Shown: one piece after another, positions 27,948 through 36,774 of the stretch
How the letters are laid out: each line of letters begins with the position of its first letter
How positions within the stretch are numbered: the first letter of the stretch is position 1
Assembly (NCBI RefSeq): GCF_000725805.1
Contig: NZ_JOFT01000028.1
Coordinates: forward strand, 124,001 to 188,000
DNA: 64,000 bases
Origin: Streptomyces xanthophaeus
Lineage (GTDB): Bacteria; Actinomycetota; Actinomycetes; Streptomycetales; Streptomycetaceae
Direction of reading: 5' to 3'
Position numbers and translations under genes: made by a program
The notes under the pieces: model-generated
The model's input: the letters and a program-made list of their open reading frames with translations, nothing else
Database searches by the model: none
What the model was told of the DNA's origin: nothing

Positions 27948-29105
27948 TCAGCCCAGGGCCTGGGTGAGGTCCGCCAGCAGGTCGTCCGCGTTCTCGATGC
28001 CCACCGAGAGGCGGACCAGGTCCGCCGGGACCTCCAGGGCCGAGCCGGCCACCGAGGCGTGGGTCATCAGACCCGGGTGCTCGATGAGGGACTCGACGCC
28101 GCCGAGGGACTCGCCCAGGGTGAACAGCTTGGCGCGGTTGCAGACCTCCACCGCCGCCGCCTCGCCGCCCTGGACGCGGAAGGAGATCATCCCGCCGAAG
28201 TTGCGCATCTGCTTCGCGGCGATCTCGTGACCCGGGTGGTCCGGCAGCCCCGGGTAGAGGACGTGCGTGACCTTGGGGTGGCGGGTCAGCAGCTCGGCGA
28301 CCTTCGTCGCGTTCTCCGCGTGCCGGTCCATGCGGACGGCCAGGGTCTTGATGCCGCGCAGCACGATCCAGGAGTCGAAGGGGCCGGCCACGGCGCCCAT
28401 CGCGTTCTGGTGGTAGGCCAGTTCCTCGCCCAGGGCCGCGTCGGCGGTGACCAGCGCGCCGCCGACCACGTCGGAGTGGCCGCCCATGTACTTGGTCAGG
28501 GAGTGCACGACCACGTCCGCGCCGAGCGCGAGGGGCTGCTGGAGGTAGGGGGAGGCGAAGGTGTTGTCCACGACCAGCTTGGCGCCGGCCGAACGCGCGA
28601 TGTCGGCGACGACGGCGATGTCGGTGATGCCGAGCAGCGGGTTGGACGGGGTCTCGACCCAGATGACCTTGGTCTTCGGGGTGAGGGCGGCGCGCACGGA
28701 CGCCGGGTCGGAGGTGTCGGCCACCGACCACTCGACGCCCCAGCGGGAGACGACCTTCGCGAAGAGGCGGAAGGTTCCGCCGTAGGCGTCGTTGGGGATG
28801 ACCACGTGGTCGCCCGGGGAGAGCAGCGTCCTCAGCAGGCAGTCCTCGGCGGCCAGGCCCGACGCGAAGGCGAGGCCGCGCCGGCCGCCCTCCAGCGCCG
28901 CGAGGTTCTCCTCCAGGGCGGTACGGGTCGGGTTGCCGCTGCGGCTGTACTCGTAGCCGCCGCGCAGTCCTCCGACGCCGTCCTGCTTGTAGGTGGAGAC
29001 CTGGTAGATCGGCGGTACGACCGCGCCGGTCAGGGGGTCGGCCGTATTGCCCGCGTGGATCGCGCGGGTCTCGAAGCTCTGGTGCTCGTGGCTGTCGTCG
29101 CTCAT
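27948..29105 (-). CDS. metB: Cystathionine gamma-synthase
   Basis: A PLP enzyme of the Cys/Met family with 385 residues, joining O-succinyl or O-acetylhomoserine to cysteine in methionine synthesis, or acting as a gamma-lyase. Family signatures are YQVSTYKQ, YEYSRSGNPTR, the PLP Asp in VVDNTFASP, and the PLP Lys in HSLTKYMGGHSD. Lyase and synthase forms cannot be separated safely by sequence reading in actinobacteria. The genome context has no other transsulfuration gene. ATG 29105 lacks a strong ribosome binding site. Monocistronic. Confidence 0.9.
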   Translation of the reverse strand: MSDDSHEHQSFETRAIHAGNTADPLTGAVVPPIYQVSTYKQDGVGGLRGGYEYSRSGNPTRTALEENLAALEGGRRGLAFASGLAAEDCLLRTLLSPGDHVVIPNDAYGGTFRLFAKVVSRWGVEWSVADTSDPASVRAALTPKTKVIWVETPSNPLLGITDIAVVADIARSAGAKLVVDNTFASPYLQQPLALGADVVVHSLTKYMGGHSDVVGGALVTADAALGEELAYHQNAMGAVAGPFDSWIVLRGIKTLAVRMDRHAENATKVAELLTRHPKVTHVLYPGLPDHPGHEIAAKQMRNFGGMISFRVQGGEAAAVEVCNRAKLFTLGESLGGVESLIEHPGLMTHASVAGSALEVPADLVRLSVGIENADDLLADLTQALG

Positions 29106-29198
29106 GGGCAGAGCCTAAGCCCCGCCTGGAGCCCGTGCCGCACGTGGCGGCCACCCCCTGTTGGCCCCGGGTGGCGTGAGTCTGGTTCGCTTGGAGGC

Positions 29199-30308
29199 AT
29201 GGAGATTATGTTGTTCCTGCTCGCGATCGGCCTGCTCTTCGCCGTGGTCGCTCCCTACGTGCGGCGCGGCCGCGGCGGCGGCATCCGTCAGGTCGCGCCC
29301 GGCAGCCCGGACGCCGCCGACCCGGAGAACTACGGGTTCGTCCGTCAGGAGCAGCTCGACATCCGGGTGCCGGGGCCCGACGAGGACCTGATGGACGCCC
29401 TGGGCAACGTCCAGCGCAGCGGCAGCTGGCAGGCGGCCTCGCAGCTGCTCGCCGGGACCCCGAAGGAGGGCGAGGAGCGCTGGCAGCGCGTCCAGGCCTT
29501 CGGCGGGGCCGCGGCCCTGGAGCTCGTCCAGCAGCCCGGTGTGGGCGCGCAGTGGCTGAAGGCCTGGCGGCTGGAGGCGGAGAAGGACGCGGGCGGCGCG
29601 CAGGTGCACGCCGAGCTGCTGGTGCAGCAGGCGTGGCGGCACTCGGGCGGGGTGGGCTCCGCCGATCACCGCATCATCCTGGAGGAGGCGCGGGACGCGT
29701 GCCGCAAGGCCGCGCTGCTGGCGCCGGGCGACCCGGTCCCGCACATCGCGGAGCTGGCGATCGCCCGGGGTCTGGGGTACTCGGAGGCCGAGTTCGACGC
29801 CCTGTGGGCGAAGGTGATCGACGTGGCACCGCAGCACATGGGCGCGCACCTGGCCGCCCTGCACTACTGGGGCGAGAAGTGGCACGGCTCGCGGGAGAAG
29901 GCCGACGCGTTCTCGCACGCGGCTGCGGCCCGCGCCCCGCAGGGTTCGCTGCTGGCGGCGCTGCCGCTGTTCGCGCTGTACGAGAACACCCCCGACCTGG
30001 TGATGACCGGGGGGTACTTCCGGGGCGCGGTCGTGACGCGGGCGGTGGAGGGCGCCCTGTACGCGGTGCACACGGCGCGGCAGGACGATCCGATGCTCGC
30101 GCACGTGCGGCACATGCTGCTGATGTTCCTGGTGCAGATGGAGCGCTGGGCGGAGGCCATGGAGCAGGTGCGGCACGTCGACGGGTTCGTCGGCGCGCTG
30201 CCGTGGTCGGCCTCGGGTGATCCGGCGGAGCAGTACGCGCTGTTCCGGGCGCTGGCGGTGGCGGGCTACGAGGCGAACGGCGGCTCCCCGGCGACGCTGC
30301 CGCACTGA
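29199..30308 (+). CDS. Paralogue A of an undescribed TPR-like family
   Basis: A 369-residue protein (or 366 from ATG 29208, which has better spacing to GGAGG). An N-terminal membrane helix (~3-18) is followed by a basic stretch and a helical cytosolic domain. It shares with the genes at 30748 and 33454 the blocks LHYWGEKWHGS and a late RHMLLMFLVQMERWAEAMEQVRHVDG...GALPW pattern, which marks one family. The alternating helices suggest TPR-like or SEL1-like repeats (similar proteins are labelled DUF4034 in my recollection, not checked). No catalytic residues are evident. It is the first of three family copies around a peptidase gene. Confidence 0.75.
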   Translation: MEIMLFLLAIGLLFAVVAPYVRRGRGGGIRQVAPGSPDAADPENYGFVRQEQLDIRVPGPDEDLMDALGNVQRSGSWQAASQLLAGTPKEGEERWQRVQAFGGAAALELVQQPGVGAQWLKAWRLEAEKDAGGAQVHAELLVQQAWRHSGGVGSADHRIILEEARDACRKAALLAPGDPVPHIAELAIARGLGYSEAEFDALWAKVIDVAPQHMGAHLAALHYWGEKWHGSREKADAFSHAAAARAPQGSLLAALPLFALYENTPDLVMTGGYFRGAVVTRAVEGALYAVHTARQDDPMLAHVRHMLLMFLVQMERWAEAMEQVRHVDGFVGALPWSASGDPAEQYALFRALAVAGYEANGGSPATLPH

Positions 30309-30747
30309 CGCAGGCGCGAGGCCGGCGGGAGCCGGTCCGGCCGAGGCGACGGGTCCCGTCCCGGCGGCAGGCGGAAGCCGCCCGACCGAACCGACAGGGG
30401 CCCGTCCCGCCCGGCACACGGCAGCCGCCCGACCGAACCGACAGGGGCCCGTCCCGCCCGGCCGACGGCAGCCGGTCCGGCCGGGCCGGCCGGGCCGGCC
30501 GGAGCTGTCCGGCCTGTTCGGCGGGGCCGGCCTCACCCCGGGCCGGGCCCGTCCCGCCCGGCAGGCGGCAGCCGCCCGGTCAAAACGACAGGGCCCGTCC
30601 CGCCCGGCACGCGGCAGCCGCCCGGCCGGGCCGGCGGGAGTTGTCCGGCCGGGTCCGCTCCCGCCGGCCCCGCCCCGCGCGCTGCGGGCTCTGCCGCCAA
30701 GGCGAACCCCTGGCCAATAAAGTTGCTGTGAGTGACCTTCAGGCCGC
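30309..30747. repeat. 47-bp tandem repeat array between paralogues A and B
   Basis: These 439 bases hold no gene. A 40-base block starting agccgcccgaccgaac is at 30376-30415, identical at 30423-30462 (period 47), and in altered form at 30570-30608. Between them are ccggccggg runs. The block is part self-complementary. The promoter of the next gene may be the ccaataaagttgctg stretch at ~30713, the only AT-rich part. Confidence 0.85.
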
Positions 30748-31779
30748 ATGATTCCGGCCGTGATCTCCCTGCGGAACCGACGCCCCGGCTTCTTCGCCAC
30801 CCGGTGGGCGCGCAACCAGTTCGAACCCGCCGCATTCGGCCTCGTCCCCCGTGCGGACCTCGACCCGCGGCGCGGCGGCCCCGAGGCCTCCGCCACCGTG
30901 CGCGCCGAGCGCCGCCTCGTCGCCGACGCGGCCTTCGAGGGCGACTGGCGCCCGGCGGCCTCCCACGTACGGGCCGCCCGGCCCGGCGACTGGGACGAGC
31001 GCTGGTCCCGGCTGGAGCTGCTGTTCGAGCTCGCCGGGTCCGACGACCGCTGGCTCACCGACTGGCGCACCGCCGAGCCCGCCGACGGCGACGCCGCGAC
31101 CGTGCACGCCCAACTGCTGCTGCGCAGTGCGTGGGCCGTCCGCGGATCGGCGTTCGCGAAGGACGTCCCCGACGGCGACATGCAGCAGTTCATGGCCACG
31201 CTGCCGTCCGTGATGGCCGCCGCGCAGCGCGCCGCCGACCTGGCCCCCGCCGACCCGGGCCCCTGGGTGGTCATGATCACGGCCGCCCGGGCCATGAGCT
31301 ACTCGCGCGGCCAGTTCGCCGACCTGTGGCGCAACCTGACCCGGCGGGCGCCGCACCACACCGCCGCCCACTGGCAGGCCCTGCAGTACTGGTGCGCCAA
31401 GTGGGGCGGCTCCGACGAGCTGATGCTGGACTTCGCCCGCCGGGCCGTCCTCGGCGCCCCGGCCGGGAGCCTCCTGCCCGGCCTCTACCTGAACGCCCTG
31501 ACCGAGCTGCGCTCCAAGCGGCCCGGCGGCGACCCGGAGCTGCTGACGGCCGTCGCCGCCCGGCTGGACTCCGTACGCCAGGACCACGAGGACCTGCCGC
31601 GCCTGCGCCACCTGCTGGCGCACCACCTCCTGCGGGCCGGCCTGGCGGGCCCGGCGCTGGAGCAGTTCCGCAGGATCGGCCCGTACTGCGGGGCCGCTCC
31701 CTGGACCGCCGACCCTGCGGGTCCCGCGGCCGCCTTCGACCTCGCCAGGGGCCTCGCGGCCCACGGCGCCCGCGGCTGA
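30748..31779 (+). CDS. Paralogue B of the TPR-like family, soluble
   Basis: A 343-residue protein without a membrane segment. Family blocks are present: LQYWCAKWGGSDE in the middle and RHLLAHHLLRAGLAGPALEQFRRIG then GAAPW near the end, matching the genes at 29199 and 33454. An Arg/Pro-rich N-terminus replaces the membrane helix of the other two. Trp-rich helices (GDWDERWSRLELLF, DRWLTDWRT) suggest protein-protein contacts. No catalytic motif is seen. It lies 79 bases before the M48 peptidase gene on the same strand, so co-transcription is likely. Confidence 0.75.
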   Translation: MIPAVISLRNRRPGFFATRWARNQFEPAAFGLVPRADLDPRRGGPEASATVRAERRLVADAAFEGDWRPAASHVRAARPGDWDERWSRLELLFELAGSDDRWLTDWRTAEPADGDAATVHAQLLLRSAWAVRGSAFAKDVPDGDMQQFMATLPSVMAAAQRAADLAPADPGPWVVMITAARAMSYSRGQFADLWRNLTRRAPHHTAAHWQALQYWCAKWGGSDELMLDFARRAVLGAPAGSLLPGLYLNALTELRSKRPGGDPELLTAVAARLDSVRQDHEDLPRLRHLLAHHLLRAGLAGPALEQFRRIGPYCGAAPWTADPAGPAAAFDLARGLAAHGARG

Positions 31780-31858
31780 CGCCGGCGCCGCCCGTCTCCG
31801 CTTTCCGCTGCTCCGCCTTTTTCGTCTTCTTCTTCGTCCCGTGGGGGGATCTGTCCAT

Positions 31859-33457
31859 ATGGGCGCTTCACTGCGCGCCTCGCGCGCCCTCGTCCTGCTC
31901 GCAGGCTTCTACCTGCTCGGCCTCGTCCTGCTGGCCGTCCTCGCCGCCGCCGACTACGCCGCCGTCACCGGGCTGCACGGACCGGCCGCCGTCAAGGTCC
32001 TCATCGTCTCCGTGGTCCTCTCGGTCCCGATCGTGCGCGGCATGTTCATGCTGCGCACCCCCAAGGGCGAACCCCCGGCGGGCGTCCCCGTCACCGAGGC
32101 GCAGGAGCCCGCCCTGTGGCAGGCCGTGCGCGAGATCGCGCAGCAGGTCGGCACCCGCGCCCCCGACGAGATCGTGCTCGTCGACGAGGTCAACGCGGCC
32201 GTCAGCGAGGACGCCCGGCTGCTGGGCCTGCGCTCCGGCACCCGGCGCCTGTACCTCGGGCTGCCGCTGATGACGGGCCTGGACGAGATGCAGCTGCGGG
32301 CCGTGCTCGCCCACGAGATGGGCCACTACGCCAACTTCGACACCCGGCTGACCCCGCTCATCGCACGCGGCCGCGCCCAGCTGATCCGCACCATCGAGCA
32401 CTTCAACGACCGCGCCGCCGACAAGGTCGCCAAGGAGCGCGCGCGGCAGGAGAAGAAGGCCGAGAAGCGGATCGCCAAGGGCAAGAAGGCCCACGAGATC
32501 GACACCTCCGGCCAGGGCGCGATGTACCGGGCCATGGCCAAGCTCTACACGGCGTACGCGAAGTTCTACATGCGGGCCACCCGCTCCTCGGCCCGCCGCC
32601 AGGAGCTCGCCGCCGACCTCGCCTCGGCCCGCGTCGCCGGGCGCGACTCCGCCGCGTCCGCGCTGCGCGAGCTGGGCGCCCTGGACGCGGCGCACGACTT
32701 CTACATGAACGCGTACGCCACCCTCGGCGTGAACGCCGGTCTGCTGCCCCCGCCCGGCCAGGTCTTCGGCGGCCTGCGCAGCCTCCTGGACGCCCGCTCC
32801 GAGGAGCTGGACGGCCTGCGCCGCGAGCTGTCCACCGAGCCCGTCTCCCCCTACGACTCCCACCCCGCGCTCGCCGACCGCGTGGCCCGCATCGAGGCGC
32901 TGCCCGACGACGGCCGCAGCGGGCAGGGCGCCCGTCCGGCGCTGGACCTGCTCTGCGACGCGGATGCGGCACTGATCGCACTGGAGCAGGCCGTCCTCAC
33001 CCCGGAGGCCCTCGCGCTCCGGCGGGTCGGCTGGGACGAGCTCGTCCACGCGTCGATGACCTTGTACGCCGGCCAGAGCGCGCAGGAGGTCCGCGAGCTC
33101 CTCACCACCGAGGGCGCCGGCCCCGGCCTGGGGGCGCTGCTGGACGCCGTGGACGCCGACCCGTCCGTGCGCTGGCGGATCACCGACCGCTTCCCGAAGT
33201 CCGAGGAGGCGCAGGCCGCCACCGGCCGCACGGCCCGCGAATTCGCCCGCCCGGTCCTGCGCCGCGCCCTGAACCAGCTGGTCACCGTGGAGCTGACGGC
33301 CCGCGGTGCGGCCCGCTGGCAGATGTCCTGGGCCGACTCGGCCACCCTCACCTACCCCGTCCCCGGCTTCGAGGACGAGCTCGGCCCGGCCCTGGACGCG
33401 GTGACCGCCGACCAGTGCGACACCGAACCCCTGCGAAAGCTGGTACTTGCCCCGTGA
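31859..33457 (+). CDS. M48-family membrane metallopeptidase
   Basis: A 532-residue zinc protease of the HtpX/Ste24 clan. Two N-terminal membrane helices (~10-35 and ~48-66) precede the catalytic domain: HEMGH at ~152-156 and the third ligand Glu in RRQELAAD ~115 residues later. A very basic coiled segment (KEKKAEKRIAKGKK-like) lies between, and DSHPALADR is the usual late M48 motif. The C-terminal ~170 residues are extra helical sequence not found in HtpX. ATG 31859 has GGGGGGA nine bases upstream. Its stop overlaps the start of paralogue C (GTGA). HtpX-type proteases degrade misfolded membrane proteins; here the target may be the neighbouring family proteins. Confidence 0.88.
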   Translation: MGASLRASRALVLLAGFYLLGLVLLAVLAAADYAAVTGLHGPAAVKVLIVSVVLSVPIVRGMFMLRTPKGEPPAGVPVTEAQEPALWQAVREIAQQVGTRAPDEIVLVDEVNAAVSEDARLLGLRSGTRRLYLGLPLMTGLDEMQLRAVLAHEMGHYANFDTRLTPLIARGRAQLIRTIEHFNDRAADKVAKERARQEKKAEKRIAKGKKAHEIDTSGQGAMYRAMAKLYTAYAKFYMRATRSSARRQELAADLASARVAGRDSAASALRELGALDAAHDFYMNAYATLGVNAGLLPPPGQVFGGLRSLLDARSEELDGLRRELSTEPVSPYDSHPALADRVARIEALPDDGRSGQGARPALDLLCDADAALIALEQAVLTPEALALRRVGWDELVHASMTLYAGQSAQEVRELLTTEGAGPGLGALLDAVDADPSVRWRITDRFPKSEEAQAATGRTAREFARPVLRRALNQLVTVELTARGAARWQMSWADSATLTYPVPGFEDELGPALDAVTADQCDTEPLRKLVLAP

Positions 33458-34629
33458 TCATCGCCCTCGCCGTACTCGGCGGCGTCCTCCTCGCCGGAGC
33501 CTTCAAGGTCCTGCGAGGCGTCTACTACATCCGCAAGGCCAAGGCCCTCGAAGCCGAGATCGACGTCCTGAACGGCCGGACCCGGGCCATCGAGAGCGAG
33601 CAGGAGGCCGCGGAGAAGGCCACCGAGGCCGCGGAGGAGGCCGAGCGGGCGGCGACGGCCGTCGCGCAGGGCTTCGTACCGGAGGCCGATCTCGACACGG
33701 ACAACGCCATGCCCGTGCCGCCGGAGCAGACCGCCGTGCTGGCGGCCGTCCGGGCAGGCGACTGGCAGGCGGCGGCCGCGTACGTGGAGGCGGCCGGGCA
33801 GGACTGGCAGGAGCGGATGGAGCGGGTCCGCCCGCTGGCCGAAGCAGCCGCCGAGGAGGACGCGTGGCTGCTGGCCTGGCGGGCGGCACGCCCCTCGGAC
33901 CCCACGGCCGCCCTGGTCAACGCCGACACCTCGGTACAGGTCGCCTGGAACGTCCGCGGCTCGCTGCGCGCCAGCCACACCACCCAGGAGCAGTTCCGCC
34001 TCTTCCACCAGCTCCTGACCAAGGCGCAGCAGGACGCGCACGAGGCCCAGCGGCTGGCCGGTCCCGCGGACCCGACCCCGTACATCGTGGAGCAGCCCAT
34101 CGCCTTCGGGCTGGGCTACTCGCACGAGCGCTACCGGGAGCTGTGGGCGCAGATCACCGGGCGGGCCCCGAAGGTGCTGTGGGCGCACTACACGGCCCTG
34201 CAGTTCTGGTGCCGCAAGTGGTGCGGCTCGCACGAGCTGGCGCTGGCCTTCGCGAAGGAGTCGGCGGCCGCGGGCGAGCCCGGTGACCTGCTGTCGCTGC
34301 TCCCGCTGATCGCGTACTTCGAGAAGCAGACGGACGAGGACGACCTCGCGGTCGACACCTACTTCAAGGAGCCGGAGATCCTCGCCGCGGTGGACGCGGC
34401 GCTCGCGGACCTGGCGGCGGCCGGCGCCGGCCACCGGCAGGCTCCGCTGATGCGGCACATGCTGGCGTTCCTGCTGTTCTGGCAGGACCGGGACGCGGAG
34501 GCCGTCGAGCAGTTCCGCCACATCGACGGCCACATCGGCGCCATGCCGTGGTCGTACTCGGGGACGCCGAAGCGCCGCTACCTGTACGCGCGCGACTTCG
34601 CGGTGTCGCTGGTCGCACGGGACGCCTGA
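33454..34629 (+). CDS. Paralogue C of the TPR-like family, membrane-anchored
   Basis: A 391-residue protein translated with the M48 peptidase through a GTGA overlap. It has an N-terminal membrane helix (~2-20), a 35-residue Ala/Glu coiled coil ([10 protein letters not shown] to EEAERAATA), then the family domain with [13 protein letters not shown] and [21 protein letters not shown]...GAMPW. It is closest in design to the 29199 product. The translational coupling to the protease is the strongest evidence that family and protease act together. Confidence 0.8.
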   Translation: MIIALAVLGGVLLAGAFKVLRGVYYIRKAKALEAEIDVLNGRTRAIESEQEAAEKATEAAEEAERAATAVAQGFVPEADLDTDNAMPVPPEQTAVLAAVRAGDWQAAAAYVEAAGQDWQERMERVRPLAEAAAEEDAWLLAWRAARPSDPTAALVNADTSVQVAWNVRGSLRASHTTQEQFRLFHQLLTKAQQDAHEAQRLAGPADPTPYIVEQPIAFGLGYSHERYRELWAQITGRAPKVLWAHYTALQFWCRKWCGSHELALAFAKESAAAGEPGDLLSLLPLIAYFEKQTDEDDLAVDTYFKEPEILAAVDAALADLAAAGAGHRQAPLMRHMLAFLLFWQDRDAEAVEQFRHIDGHIGAMPWSYSGTPKRRYLYARDFAVSLVARDA

Positions 34630-34670
34630 GCGCGCGCCGCGCGCCTGAGCGCACCGCGCGCGTGACCGTC

Positions 34671-34702
34671 GGGGGCGGGCCGGGGAATCCCGGCCCGCCC
34701 CC
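34671..34702 (+). terminator. 14-bp perfect hairpin terminator
   Basis: gggggcgggccggg (34671-34684) pairs with 34689-34702 around gaat, 41 bases after the paralogue C stop and before msrA. Confidence 0.75.
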
Positions 34703-34733
34703 GGCCGTTGACACTCCCACAAGGAGGGAATCC

Positions 34734-35396
34734 ATGTTCTCGTACCGCCGCACGCCCGAGCTCCCCACCCGCGAGGAGGCCCTGAAGGGCCGCCCGGAGC
34801 CACTGTTCCCCGTTCCCGGCCGCCACACGGTCCTCGGCAACCCGCTCTCCGGCCCGTACCCCGCCGGCCTGGAGGTCGCCGACTTCGGCCTGGGCTGCTT
34901 CTGGGGCGCCGAGCGCAAGTTCTGGCAGACCCCGGGGGTGTGGACCACCCTGGCCGGTTACCAGGGCGGCTTCACCGAGAACCCGACCTACGAAGAGGTC
35001 TGCTCGGGCCTGACGGGCCACACCGAGGTCGTCCGCGTGGTCTTCGACCCCCGGGCCGTCCCGTACGAGGCCCTGCTGAAGCTGTTCTGGGAGTCCCACG
35101 ACCCGACCCAGGGCTTCCGCCAGGGCAACGACGTGGGCACCCAGTACCGCTCGGCGGTCTACACCCACTCCCCCGCCCATCAGGCGGCTGCCGAGGCCTC
35201 CCGCACGACCTACCAGCAGGTCCTGACGGCCTCGGGCCACGGCGAGATCACCACGGCCGTCCTGCCCGCGTCGGAGCGCCCCTTCTGGCCTGCGGAAGCC
35301 CACCACCAGCAGTACCTCGACAAGAACCCGTCGGGCTACTGCGGCATCGGCGGCACGGGCGTCTCCTGCCCGATCGGCGTGGCGGCGGCGGAGTAG
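34734..35396 (+). CDS. msrA: Peptide methionine-S-sulfoxide reductase
   Basis: Repairs oxidised methionine (S form) in proteins. The 220-residue product has the catalytic Cys at 55 in GLGCFWGAE, the [17 protein letters not shown] and GHTEVVRV signatures, and resolving cysteines in the C-terminal [13 protein letters not shown]. The N-terminal ~45 residues are an extension common in Streptomyces MsrA. AAGGAGGGA precedes the ATG. Monocistronic, with a hairpin on each side. Confidence 0.96.
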   Translation: MFSYRRTPELPTREEALKGRPEPLFPVPGRHTVLGNPLSGPYPAGLEVADFGLGCFWGAERKFWQTPGVWTTLAGYQGGFTENPTYEEVCSGLTGHTEVVRVVFDPRAVPYEALLKLFWESHDPTQGFRQGNDVGTQYRSAVYTHSPAHQAAAEASRTTYQQVLTASGHGEITTAVLPASERPFWPAEAHHQQYLDKNPSGYCGIGGTGVSCPIGVAAAE

Positions 35397-35426
35397 CCCC
35401 GGCTCAACCTTTCGAGCGGGGCCCCG

Positions 35427-35455
35427 GCCTCCGGCGCATGGACGCCGCCGGAGGC
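35427..35455. terminator. Bidirectional hairpin between msrA and adh
   Basis: gcctccggcg (35427-35436) pairs with cgccggaggc (35446-35455) with a nine-base loop, in the gap between convergent msrA and the alcohol dehydrogenase gene. Confidence 0.5.
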
Positions 35456-35553
35456 TGGTTCTACTTCCTGGCCGCACCCCGGGCCCGGCTGATCGTCGTG
35501 GTGCGGATCGTGCCGCCCTTCGCAGCCCTGTAGCCCGCTGCCCGGCGTATCCG

Positions 35554-36600
35554 TCAGATCGTGGAGGTGTCGATCACGAAGCGGTAGCGGACGTCGCTCG
35601 CCAGGACCCGCTCGTACGCCTCGTTGATCCGGTCGGCGGCGATCAGCTCGATCTCCGAGCCCAGGCCGTGCTCGGCGCAGAAGTCGAGCATCTCCTGGGT
35701 CTCGGCGATGCCGCCGATCATCGAGCCGGCCAGGGTCTTGCGGCCGCCGATCACGGAGAAGAGGTTGAGCTCGACCGGCTCCTCCGGGGCGCCGACGTTC
35801 ACCAGTGCGCCGTCGACCTTCAGCAGGGCGAGGTAGGAGTCCAGGCCCAGCGGCGCGGACACGGTGGAGACGATCAGGTCGAAGGTCCCGGCCAGCTCCT
35901 CGAAGGTGGCCCGGTCGTTCGTGGCGTAGTAGTGGCTGGCGCCCAGGCGCAGGCCGTCCTCCTTCTTGCGCAGGCTCTGCGACAGCACGGTGACCTCCGC
36001 GCCCAGCGCGTGGGCGATCTTCACGCCCATGTGGCCGAGGCCGCCGAGCCCGACGATCGCGACCTTCTTGCCGGGGCCCGCACCCCAGTGCTTGAGCGGC
36101 GAGTACAGGGTGATGCCCGCGCACAGCAGCGGCGCCGCGACGTCGAGGGCCAGGCCCTCGGGGATGCGGACGGTGTAGTTCTCGTCGACGACGACGTGGG
36201 TGGAGTAACCGCCGTACGTGGGCTCGCCGTTCTTGTCGAGCGCGTTGTACGTGCCCGTCATGCCCTGGACGCAGTACTGCTCCTGCCCGCGCAGGCAGTA
36301 CTCGCACTCCCGGCAGGAGTCGACGAAGCAGCCGACGCCCACCCGGTCCCCGACGGCGAACTTCGTGACGCCCGGACCGACTTCGGCGACGACACCGGCG
36401 ATCTCGTGGCCGGGGACCATGGGGAAGATGCCCTCGCCCCAGCCGTCGCGCGCCTGGTGGATGTCGGAGTGGCAGATGCCCGCGTACTTGATGTCGATGA
36501 GGACGTCGTGCTCGCCGACCGGGCGGCGGGGGACGGTGACGCGCTCCAGCGGGGCCTTGGCTGCGGGGGCGGCGTAGGCGGCGACCTGGGTGACGGACAT
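35554..36600 (-). CDS. Zinc-dependent NAD(P) alcohol dehydrogenase
   Basis: A 348-residue medium-chain dehydrogenase of the YahK/cinnamyl-alcohol type. The catalytic zinc Cys is in GICHSDIH, the GHE motif follows in VPGHEIAG, and four structural-zinc cysteines are in [15 protein letters not shown]. The Rossmann fold is [13 protein letters not shown]. After that, [10 protein letters not shown] supports NADP preference, as in YahK. It would reduce aldehydes to alcohols. GAGGAG precedes the ATG. It diverges from an XRE-type regulator across a palindrome, a layout in which the regulator usually controls the oxidoreductase. Confidence 0.92.
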   Translation of the reverse strand: MSVTQVAAYAAPAAKAPLERVTVPRRPVGEHDVLIDIKYAGICHSDIHQARDGWGEGIFPMVPGHEIAGVVAEVGPGVTKFAVGDRVGVGCFVDSCRECEYCLRGQEQYCVQGMTGTYNALDKNGEPTYGGYSTHVVVDENYTVRIPEGLALDVAAPLLCAGITLYSPLKHWGAGPGKKVAIVGLGGLGHMGVKIAHALGAEVTVLSQSLRKKEDGLRLGASHYYATNDRATFEELAGTFDLIVSTVSAPLGLDSYLALLKVDGALVNVGAPEEPVELNLFSVIGGRKTLAGSMIGGIAETQEMLDFCAEHGLGSEIELIAADRINEAYERVLASDVRYRFVIDTSTI

Positions 36601-36702
36601 GGGGTGACTCCTCGGCGCTGGGCTTTCAGGGGTGTCGTGCGCTGACGGGTTCCAGCCTGCCGGGACCCCGCCCGGCCACCCAGCCCCCTGTCCTGCCTAG
36701 GA

Positions 36703-36724
36703 CTGCCAGACCTACCCCTGGCAG
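36703..36724. promoter_or_regulatory. Inverted repeat in the adh / regulator gap
   Basis: ctgccag (36703-36709) and ctggcag (36718-36724) form a perfect inverted repeat with an eight-base spacer. Next to it, gtcct-gcct-aggac (36690-36703) is a second, tighter one. Both lie between the divergent starts and are candidates for the binding site of the 36775 regulator. Confidence 0.5.
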
Positions 36725-36774
36725 GGTCAGGAACCGGCCCGCCGCACGGGGGGCGGCCCGGCGATACTGGCGGT

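Noticed and set aside
31841..31858. Start of the M48 protease at GTG 31841
   Set aside because: ATG 31859 has the GGGGGGA site at a proper distance, and GTG 31841 overlaps that site.
34709..34714. TTGACA just before msrA as a -35 element
   Set aside because: No -10 fits before the ATG 25 bases later, and the ribosome binding site occupies that space.
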